From contig NZ_SGXJ01000003.1 of NCBI RefSeq assembly GCF_004216905.1, forward strand, positions 620,001-684,000: 64,000 nucleotides of DNA. The letters run 5' to 3'. Numbering within the stretch: position 1 is the stretch's first letter; each line of letters opens with the position of its first letter. The DNA comes from Kribbella sp. VKM Ac-2569 (lineage in GTDB: Bacteria > Actinomycetota > Actinomycetes > Propionibacteriales > Kribbellaceae). Under the pieces are notes generated by a model. It saw nothing but the letters and a program-made list of their open reading frames with translations, was not told where the DNA came from and ran no database searches. Both the position numbers and the translations under genes were made by a program. Of the stretch, positions 58,178 to 64,000 are shown one piece after another.

Positions 58178-58645
58178 ATGACCGAGAGTCTCGATCCGAC
58201 CGACTGGGCGATCCTCACCGAACTGCAGGAGGACGCCCGGCTGTCCCTGACGCAGCTCGGCAAGCGGGTCAACCTGAGCGCCTCGGCCACCACCGAGCGG
58301 GTACGCCGGCTGGAGTCGATCGGTGTGATCACCGGGTACCGCGCCGAGGTCGACCTGACGAAGGTCGGCTACCCGGTGCTGGCCGTCGTACGGCTGAAGT
58401 ACCCGGGCAACAAGCACGAGCCGCTGCACCGACTGCTGGCCGAGCGGCGCGAGATCCTCGAGTGCCTGCGAACCACGGGTGATGACTGCTACACGCTGAA
58501 GGTCGCGGCCGCGTCGATGCCGCACCTGGAGGAACTCGTCAACGAGCTCACCGACTTCGGCAGTACGACGACCAACCTCGTCTACTCACAGACCCAGCGC
58601 TACCGCGGCCCACAAAAGCCAGTGACCGATCAGGCGCGAGGATGA
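58178..58645 (+). CDS. Lrp/AsnC-family transcriptional regulator
   Basis: The protein has 155 residues. An N-terminal HTH (LDPTDWAILTELQEDARLSL, VNLSASATTERVRRLES) and a C-terminal RAM domain (YPVLAVVRLKYPG, TGDDCYTLKVAAASM) give the full family length. TAGATT 6 nt before ATG 58178 supports that start over the ATG at 58172. It is divergent from the LLM/deaminase operon, its likely target. Confidence 0.93.
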   Translation: MTESLDPTDWAILTELQEDARLSLTQLGKRVNLSASATTERVRRLESIGVITGYRAEVDLTKVGYPVLAVVRLKYPGNKHEPLHRLLAERREILECLRTTGDDCYTLKVAAASMPHLEELVNELTDFGSTTTNLVYSQTQRYRGPQKPVTDQARG

Positions 58646-58657
58646 GAGCGTTGGCCG

Positions 58658-59497
58658 GTGCTGACCGTGCTGGGGATCGACGTCTCGCCTGATCTGCTGC
58701 AGCGATGGGTCGACTGGCTCGCCCCGGACGAGCAGCCGTTCTTCGTGACGAAGAGGCAGGCGACTGCCTGGAAGTTGGCGACGGACGATCGGGAGCCGAG
58801 CCGGGAGGACCGCGACACCTACCGGACCTACGCAGTCGACCGGAAGGCCGCTCGGACTGCGTGGCTGAGTGAGGCGGCGTACGACGACCTGCCGAAGGCG
58901 ACGCGTGCCGCGCTGGTCCGGGCGCAGGTCAACTACGACCGAGGTGCAGTTCCGACCGTGAGGAAGTGGTCGCCGATCGTCGGGCCGGAGGTTCGGCAGC
59001 AGGCGGACGGGCATCGGTTCGTCTGGTGGAAGTCGCTGCTCCGGGAGCCGGCGCGGGTGTTGCCCGAGGTCGTGAGCGAGGATCTCGGGCCGAGCCGGCA
59101 CGCCGAGGTCCGGACCTGGCCCGCGGCGCTGCCACGCGTGCGCGAGTTGGCCGGCACGTTTCCGGACGGCAGCGGGCCGAACTGCTTCGGCACCGTGATG
59201 GCTGCCTGCGGCATCGAAGGCGCCGAGTCGGTGTGGATGGTGCGCGAGCCGTTCGAGGAATGGCTCGCGAACCACACCGAGCGCGGCGGTAAGGACGATG
59301 TACCGGGCACGGTGTTCGTCTGGCGCGACGCCGGCCGGCTGGTCCAGCACGCGGCGCTGACCATCGGAGACGGGTGGATGCTGCACAAGCCGTCGCAGTC
59401 GTGGATGACGCCGCGGAAGGTGCGGACGGTCGCCGAGGTGAAGCGCGCCACGCGGACCGCCGGCTGGCGGCTCGAGCGCCATAGGCTGGTCGGGTGA
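58658..59497 (+). CDS. Hypothetical protein with NlpC-like Cys/His segment
   Basis: The protein has 279 residues. The N-terminal 110 residues are basic and Trp-rich. From about residue 165 a PNCFGTVMAACG segment and then a VQHAALTIGDGWMLHKPSQS segment give the Cys then His pattern of papain-like NlpC/P60 or CHAP folds. No signal peptide was seen, so a cell-wall role is not supported. It may be a cytoplasmic thiol hydrolase, but this is tentative. Its stop overlaps the next start (GTGA). Confidence 0.7.
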   Translation: MLTVLGIDVSPDLLQRWVDWLAPDEQPFFVTKRQATAWKLATDDREPSREDRDTYRTYAVDRKAARTAWLSEAAYDDLPKATRAALVRAQVNYDRGAVPTVRKWSPIVGPEVRQQADGHRFVWWKSLLREPARVLPEVVSEDLGPSRHAEVRTWPAALPRVRELAGTFPDGSGPNCFGTVMAACGIEGAESVWMVREPFEEWLANHTERGGKDDVPGTVFVWRDAGRLVQHAALTIGDGWMLHKPSQSWMTPRKVRTVAEVKRATRTAGWRLERHRLVG

Positions 59498-60270
59498 GAT
59501 TGCTGGTCACTGGGGCCGCTGGTCTGCTGGGACGTGAACTCGTGCGCACGGCCGACCACGACGTCATACCGGCGTACCACTCGCAGGTCGTGCCGGGTGG
59601 CGTGCAGCTCGACGTACGGCGACGTGACGCGGTGCGCGATGTGATCCGCAGCGTTCGGCCGGACGGGATCATCCACACCGCCTACAAGCAGGACGACTGG
59701 GCCGCGACCGCCGACGGCGCGGTCAATGTCGCGCTGGCGGCCGGAGGCGCAAGGCTCGTGTTCGTGTCGAGCGACGCCGTGTTCGGACCACGGCACACGG
59801 CCTATCAAGAGGACGACTCGCCCTGTCCGATCACGCCGTACGGCGCGGCCAAGGCAGCGGCCGAGACCGCGATCCAGGCGATGCTGCCCGAGGCGGTCAT
59901 TGCGCGGACGTCGATCATCGTTGGCTCGGACGGTCAGTCGGGCGAGGAACAACGGGTACGTCGCTTGGCGGCCGGCGAATCCGGTGCGTTCTACAGCGGC
60001 AACATCCGCTGCCCAGTCCACGTCACCGACCTCGCGTCGGCGCTGCTCGAACTGCTCACGTCGGACGTCACCGGCATCGCCCATGTCGCGGGACCGGAGG
60101 CCCTGAGCCGGTACGAGCTGGGCCGGAGGATCGCGATCCGCGACGGACTCGATCCGGATCAGCTGCCCTCGGAGCCGGGCGAGCCGTCGGACATCCAGCT
60201 CGACTGCCGGCGTACCCAACAGCTGTTGAAAACGCGCCTCAGACCGGCCGCCGAGTTCCTACTCGCCTGA
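59494..60270 (+). CDS. NAD(P)-dependent epimerase/dehydratase (RmlD-like SDR)
   Basis: The protein has 258 residues. Rossmann motif VTGAAGLLGRELV is at the N-terminus; SSDAVFGPRH and the PYGAAKAAAE active-site Tyr-Lys pattern are near residues 92 and 114. It resembles dTDP-4-dehydrorhamnose reductase but lacks other sugar genes nearby. It is coupled to the NlpC-like gene (GTGA overlap). The 3' end overlaps the convergent marR gene by 12 bp. Confidence 0.9.
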   Translation: MRLLVTGAAGLLGRELVRTADHDVIPAYHSQVVPGGVQLDVRRRDAVRDVIRSVRPDGIIHTAYKQDDWAATADGAVNVALAAGGARLVFVSSDAVFGPRHTAYQEDDSPCPITPYGAAKAAAETAIQAMLPEAVIARTSIIVGSDGQSGEEQRVRRLAAGESGAFYSGNIRCPVHVTDLASALLELLTSDVTGIAHVAGPEALSRYELGRRIAIRDGLDPDQLPSEPGEPSDIQLDCRRTQQLLKTRLRPAAEFLLA

Positions 60271-60702
60271 CCTCTGCAGGTCGCGGGCGAGTTGCTGCAG
60301 GGTGCGCGCGACCTCCGCGACGCGTGCGGGGTCATCGGTGCCGAGCGCCGCGGCGAGGGCCGGTTCGATGCTGGTGGCACGGACCTGAGCCAGGCGGTCC
60401 GAGACGTCGGGCGCCTGACTGACCAAGGCCCGGCGGCGGTCGGCGGGATCGGTTGTCGTGATGACCGAGCCGGCCTCCTTCAGCCGGGCGATCGCGGTCG
60501 ACACCTGGCTCTGCGGCAGGCCCGTGCGGGCAGCGATCTCCCCCACCGCGCTCGCCGGATGCTCGGCGATATCACTCGCGACGATCAGCACCATCCGCGC
60601 GCTGCCGGCGTACTTCGCGGCACCGCCCGGCGGCTCCGGCAACGCATCCTCGCCGATCTTCATCAGCGCCCGCCCGAGCAGGAAAAGCTCCACACCGTTC
60701 AC
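60259..60702 (-). CDS. MarR-family transcriptional regulator
   Basis: The protein has 147 residues from GTG 60702, 7 nt after a TAGATT box (leaderless). The winged HTH spans about 45-110 (AVGEIAARTGLPQSQVSTAI, RLKEAGSVITTTDPADRR). It is divergent from an alpha/beta hydrolase gene with a clear dyad between them, so it probably represses that gene. Confidence 0.9.
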   Translation of the reverse strand: MNGVELFLLGRALMKIGEDALPEPPGGAAKYAGSARMVLIVASDIAEHPASAVGEIAARTGLPQSQVSTAIARLKEAGSVITTTDPADRRRALVSQAPDVSDRLAQVRATSIEPALAAALGTDDPARVAEVARTLQQLARDLQRSGE

Positions 60703-60741
60703 CCGACGGAATCTACATCAAACTCGATGCATCTTGCTGGA

Positions 60742-60759
60742 TACATCTAATCAGATGTA
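60742..60759. promoter_or_regulatory. MarR operator overlapping the hydrolase promoter
   Basis: TACATCT-AATC-AGATGTA is a perfect 7-bp dyad. It overlaps the TAATCT -10 box (60758-60763) that lies 7 nt before the hydrolase ATG. A nearby GATGCATC palindrome (60726-60733) may be a second half-site. Confidence 0.65.
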
Positions 60760-60770
60760 ATCTCCGAATC

Positions 60771-61565
60771 ATGATTGACGTACCTGGAGCACGCATCCAC
60801 TACCAGCTCGAAGGCAATGGGCCGCTGCTGCTGATCTCGCAGAGCGGTGAAGGCGACGCCGACCGCAGTACCGACCTCATCCGGCAGCTCGTCGACGACT
60901 ACACCGTCCTCACCTACGACCGCCGCGGCCTGTCCCGCAGCAAGCTCGAGGAACCGGGCGCCACGATCGCCGACCACGCGGACGACGTACACCGTCTGCT
61001 CCAGCACGTCACCGACGAACCCGTCGCCATGCTCGGCTGCAGCCTCGGCGCGGTCATCGGTCTGCATCTGACCGTGAAGCATCCGACGCAGCTGCACACG
61101 CTCGTCGCGCACGAGCCGATCGCGCCGTGGCTGCTCCCCGAGCCCAAGCTGCATCGCGATGAACTCACCGAGCTCCGCGACCAGTACCTGGCCAACGGAC
61201 TCCAGGCCACCATCCCGGCCATCGTCCGCTCACTGGGCATCGACCCGTCGAACGGCGAACCGGGCCGCACCGACTTCCCGATGGACGCCAACCGGCTCGC
61301 GAACTTCGACTACTTCATCCGCCACGACTTCACCGCCGCCGCGGACGACGACCTCGATCCGGCCGCGCTGTCAGCAGGCGGCGTGCGGATCGTTCCGGCA
61401 GCGGGTACGACGACTCCGCGGACCGTCTTCGACTACCAGTGCGCCGAGGCCCTGGCCGAGCTCCTCGGCCAGGACCTGCAGACCTTCCCGGGCGGTCACA
61501 ACGGCAACCTCAGCCACCCGAAGGCCTATGCGCAGCGCCTTCGCGAAGTGCTCAGTCGTCGTTGA
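60771..61565 (+). CDS. Alpha/beta hydrolase
   Basis: The protein has 264 residues. The nucleophile elbow is MLGCSLGAVIG near residue 85. The oxyanion region reads LLISQSGEGDADR in place of the usual HGxG, a noticeable change. The C-terminal FPGGHNGNLSHP supplies the His. TYDRRGLSRS is typical of the fold. The message is probably leaderless from the MarR-controlled promoter. It overlaps the convergent OsmC gene by 14 bp. Confidence 0.9.
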   Translation: MIDVPGARIHYQLEGNGPLLLISQSGEGDADRSTDLIRQLVDDYTVLTYDRRGLSRSKLEEPGATIADHADDVHRLLQHVTDEPVAMLGCSLGAVIGLHLTVKHPTQLHTLVAHEPIAPWLLPEPKLHRDELTELRDQYLANGLQATIPAIVRSLGIDPSNGEPGRTDFPMDANRLANFDYFIRHDFTAAADDDLDPAALSAGGVRIVPAAGTTTPRTVFDYQCAEALAELLGQDLQTFPGGHNGNLSHPKAYAQRLREVLSRR

Positions 61566-61983
61566 CCGTCGTGGTGACCGGGGTGCCGAGCTCGACGGTG
61601 CGGCTGACCGTGCAGAGGCGGTCGTGGGACATCTTCACGGCGCGCGGCAGGGCTTCGCGGGCCTTGTCGCCGTCCTCGCCCTCGGGGAAGCGCACGGTGA
61701 ACTCGACCGCGAGGTTCTCCATCCGGTTGCCTTCCTCGGCGTCCCGGATCTTGTCGCCACGGACGACCGCGCTGAACTCGGCCGGCTCGGCCCGGCGGCT
61801 CACCACGATGTCGACGTCGATCGCCGAGCAGGTCCCGATCGCCGCCAGCAGCAGCTCGACCGGCGTGAAGTCGGTGTCCTCGCCGCCCGAGCCGATCCGG
61901 ATGCTCCCGCCGCGGGCGTTCCGCACCTCGTAGCTGCTGTTCGCGAGGCGCTCGAAGGTCACCTGCCGGAGTGTGTCTGCCAT
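61552..61983 (-). CDS. OsmC-family protein
   Basis: The protein has 143 residues. Redox Cys are in LLLAAIGTCSAIDVDIV and SHDRLCTVSRTVE, at OsmC/YhfA-like spacing. The fold matches peroxide-reducing OsmC proteins, although the YhfA-like subgroup differs from Ohr in its second Cys region. It is the second OsmC-type gene in the window; the first (7709) is a true Ohr. Confidence 0.9.
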   Translation of the reverse strand: MADTLRQVTFERLANSSYEVRNARGGSIRIGSGGEDTDFTPVELLLAAIGTCSAIDVDIVVSRRAEPAEFSAVVRGDKIRDAEEGNRMENLAVEFTVRFPEGEDGDKAREALPRAVKMSHDRLCTVSRTVELGTPVTTTVNDD

Positions 61984-62032
61984 AGTGTCGCAGTCCCGTC
62001 ACATTCTGTTGCTTGTGGCAACGCCATAAGGG

Positions 62033-62683
62033 TCAGAGGTGCTCGATGGCCTCACGGACGGGTGTGTCCCCGCCGATGAGCTCGAGCGTCCGGCCGATCG
62101 AGGCCGGAGCGTCACAGAGGCCGGCCAGCACCAGCGCGACGTCGTCGCGGGTGACCCGGCCGCGACCGGTCTTGTCGGCGAGGTACACCGTGCCGGTCCC
62201 GGGATTGTCGGTCAGACTGCCGGGCCGCAGCACCGTCCAGTCCAGATCCCTGGCCCGCAGGTCCTCCTCGGCCGCCCACTTGGCCCGGAGGTAGACCGTG
62301 AACGTCTCGTCGTCGGTCAGCGACGGCGCGAGTTCCGCGTTGATCGAACCGACCTGGATGTGCCGCCGTACGCCGGCCTCTTCGGCAGCGTCGGCGAACA
62401 GCGCGGCCGCACCGCGGTCGACCGTGTCCTTGCGCGCGTTCCCGCTGCCCGGCCCGGCGCCCGCCGCGAAGATCGCGACGTCCGCGCCCGCCAGGACCTT
62501 GGCGACCGCGCCGACGTCAGCCTGCTCGAGATCCAGCACGGCGGCCTGACCACCGGCTGCCGCGATGTCGGCCTCATGGTCCGGGTTCCGCACCACCCCG
62601 ACCACCTGGTGCCCGTCAGCGCTCAGCACCCGCGTCAGCCGCAGCGCGATCTTCCCGTGTCCACCCGCAATCACGACTCGCAT
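62033..62683 (-). CDS. NAD(P)-binding SDR (NmrA/YwnB-like)
   Basis: The protein has 216 residues. N-terminal MRVVIAGGHGKIALRLTRVL nucleotide-binding motif, VVGVVRNPDHE, AGADVAIFAAGAGPGSG and a YLRAKWAAEEDLRARDLDWTVLRPGSLTD segment with the active-site region of atypical SDRs. TAGGCT lies 6 nt before the ATG (leaderless). One arm of a long inverted repeat overlaps the expected -35 region. Confidence 0.9.
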   Translation of the reverse strand: MRVVIAGGHGKIALRLTRVLSADGHQVVGVVRNPDHEADIAAAGGQAAVLDLEQADVGAVAKVLAGADVAIFAAGAGPGSGNARKDTVDRGAAALFADAAEEAGVRRHIQVGSINAELAPSLTDDETFTVYLRAKWAAEEDLRARDLDWTVLRPGSLTDNPGTGTVYLADKTGRGRVTRDDVALVLAGLCDAPASIGRTLELIGGDTPVREAIEHL

Positions 62684-62711
62684 ACCTGCAGCCTATCGCC
62701 GCAAAGAATGT

Positions 62712-62809
62712 GCAAGCTCGACAGGACGTCTCAGCCCGGCACCGTGAGCCCCACGCTCAGCCGACCGCGCGATCTGTCCCAGTGGAGGTATATGTCCTGT
62801 CGAGCTTGC
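62712..62809. repeat. 16-bp inverted repeat with 66-bp spacer
   Basis: GCAAGCTCGACAGGAC (62712-62727) and its perfect reverse complement (62794-62809) lie between two minus-strand genes. The right arm ends on the last base of the upstream gene's stop codon; the left arm overlaps the expected -35 region of the SDR gene. It could be a terminator, paired operator sites or a small mobile-element remnant. Confidence 0.7.
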
Positions 62810-64000
62810 TACCCGCGCAGCACCGGGCGGAGGGCATCTAGTACGGAGGGGTCCTCGATGGTCGACGGGACCGGTTCGTCGCGGCCGTCGGCGATTCCGC
62901 GCATCGTGCGGCGCAGGATCTTGCCCGAACGGGTCTTCGGCAGCGCATCGACCACCGACACGTCCCGGAACGCGGCGACCGGCCCGATCTCCCGGCGTAC
63001 GGCGGCCACCAACTCATCTCGCAGTACGTCGTCAGACACCGTCGCGCCTGCCTTGAGTACGACGAGTGCCCGCGGCAACTGCCCCTTCAGCGCATCGTGC
63101 ACGCCGATCACCGCACACTCGGCGACCGCCGGGTTGGCCGCGACGACCGCCTCGATCGAGCCCGTCGACAAGCGGTGGCCGGCCACGTTGATGACGTCGT
63201 CGGTGCGGCCCATCACGAAGATGTAGCCGTCGTCGTCGATGAACCCACCGTCGCCGGTCAGGTAGTAGCCGTCGTACTCCTTGAGGTAGCTGTCGATGTA
63301 GCGCTGGTCGTCGCCCCACAGCGTCGGCAGGGCGCCCGGCGGCAGCGGCAGCTTGATCGCGATCGCGCCCTCCTCGTGCGGCAGCAGTTCCTTGCCGTTC
63401 GGGTCGAGGATCTGCACGTTCCAGCCCGCCATCGGCACGGTCGCCGAGCCCGGCTTGGTCGGCAGCGGCTCGAGTCCGCGCGGGTTGGCCGCGATCGGCC
63501 AGCCGGTCTCGGTCTGCCACCAGTGGTCGACGACCGGTACGCCGAGATGCTCGTGCGCCCAGTGGTACGTCTCCGGGTCGAGCCGCTCCCCCGCCAGGAA
63601 CAACGTCCGGAACGTGTCGAGCGGGTACTTCGCCAGCTCGCCCGCCTCGGGATCGACCTTCTTGATCGCGCGGATCGCGGTCGGCGCGGTGAACAACGCC
63701 TTCACACCGTGCTCGGAGATCACCCGCCAGAACGCGCCCGCGTCCGGCGTCCCGACCGGTTTGCCTTCGTACAGGACCGTGGTCGCGCCGACCAGGAGCG
63801 GCGCGTAGACGATGTACGAGTGGCCGACGACCCAGCCGACGTCGGAGGCGGTCCACCACACGTCACCCGGACCGATGTCGTACACGTTGCGCATCGTCCA
63901 GGCGAGTGCGACTGCGTGGCCGCCGTTGTCGCGGACGACGCCCTTCGGACGTCCCGTCGTACCGGAGGTATAGAGGATGTAGAGCGGGTCGGTCGCCGCG
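62809..64000 (-). CDS. prpE: Propionyl-CoA synthetase (acyl-CoA synthetase, AMP-forming), 5' part outside the window
   Basis: 397 codons are present; the gene enters from the right edge. The AMP-binding motif YTSGTTGRPKG is near the edge, then VVRDNGGHAVALAW and ASDVGWVVGHSYIVYAPLL, both typical of PrpE-type enzymes. Further on are WWQTETGWP, YYLTGDGGFID, the hinge GRTDDVINVAGHRLSTGS and the acetylatable Lys in KTRSGKILRRT. It activates propionate (or acetate) to the CoA ester. The DNGGHAVAL and VGTPDAGAFWRVI segments favour propionyl- over acetyl-CoA synthetase. Confidence 0.88.
   Translation of the reverse strand, partial: AATDPLYILYTSGTTGRPKGVVRDNGGHAVALAWTMRNVYDIGPGDVWWTASDVGWVVGHSYIVYAPLLVGATTVLYEGKPVGTPDAGAFWRVISEHGVKALFTAPTAIRAIKKVDPEAGELAKYPLDTFRTLFLAGERLDPETYHWAHEHLGVPVVDHWWQTETGWPIAANPRGLEPLPTKPGSATVPMAGWNVQILDPNGKELLPHEEGAIAIKLPLPPGALPTLWGDDQRYIDSYLKEYDGYYLTGDGGFIDDDGYIFVMGRTDDVINVAGHRLSTGSIEAVVAANPAVAECAVIGVHDALKGQLPRALVVLKAGATVSDDVLRDELVAAVRREIGPVAAFRDVSVVDALPKTRSGKILRRTMRGIADGRDEPVPSTIEDPSVLDALRPVLRG

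Noticed and set aside
59494..60270. A rhamnose or surface-polysaccharide cluster
   Set aside because: Only one RmlD-like reductase is present, without nucleotidyltransferase, epimerase or glycosyltransferase partners.

Overview
The window is a high-GC actinomycete chromosome segment. The supporting signs are strong G/C third-position bias, frequent GTG starts, many ATGA/GTGA overlaps, and gene families typical of soil actinomycetes: paired WYL regulators, an ECF42-type sigma factor with a DGPF/YCII protein, F420-type LLM oxidoreductases, an MmyB-like XRE regulator and a propionyl-CoA synthetase. The overall feel is Kribbella-like (Propionibacteriales), but that is an impression from gene style and no marker gene was used. 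No rRNA, tRNA, CRISPR array or complete transposon was seen. At least 18 starts have a TANNNT box 6-7 nt upstream, which points to leaderless transcripts and was used to choose starts.

Layout. 1-9 kb: an edge-cut gene, an EEP hydrolase, a DinB protein, an AraC regulator with a VOC protein, a UvrA-like ATPase, a hydrolase and MerR regulator pair with a well-formed MerR promoter, a second VOC gene sharing a 19-bp promoter motif with the first, a HAD hydrolase, Ohr and an XRE regulator. 9-12.3 kb: a TetR-controlled DUF308/disulfide-oxidoreductase/GNAT operon with duplicated operators. 12.3-19 kb: a broken PHP gene, an inositol-phosphatase-like gene, an FAD oxidoreductase coupled to a 50-residue membrane protein, a GlxA-type regulator, a methyltransferase and a serine-hydrolase relic.

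19-39 kb is accessory-looking. It holds aminoglycoside-phosphotransferase-fold (APH) genes, small methyltransferases, acetyltransferases, a cupin/TetR pair, integrase relics, and several short dispersed repeats and palindromes concentrated between 20.0 and 33.2 kb. One APH gene has lost its catalytic core and another looks like a pseudokinase. 39.5-43.4 kb: a HIT protein divergent from a two-gene heterodimeric ABC exporter whose two ATPase domains are degenerate in complementary motifs, leaving one predicted active site. 43.5-52.7 kb: a serine hydrolase, the DGPF-ECF42 pair, DUF3626/Nudix/tautomerase genes, a frameshifted Nudix gene, a methyltransferase, an APH, an aldo-keto reductase, a HAD and an isochorismatase-like hydrolase.

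52.8-64 kb: divergent WYL regulators (one leading a hydrolase/DUF1905 operon), a Gln/Pro-rich membrane protein, a deaminase/LLM pair, an AsnC regulator, an NlpC-like unknown, an RmlD-like reductase, a MarR/hydrolase divergent pair, OsmC, an SDR, and the 3' part of a propionyl-CoA synthetase gene running off the end. Four genes (12.4, 18.3, 31.5 and 48.4 kb) have lost internal segments while keeping both ends, which suggests recent deletional decay. The most unusual features are the split-motif ABC exporter, the shared VOC promoter motif, and the dispersed palindromes and integrase relics at 20-33 kb.
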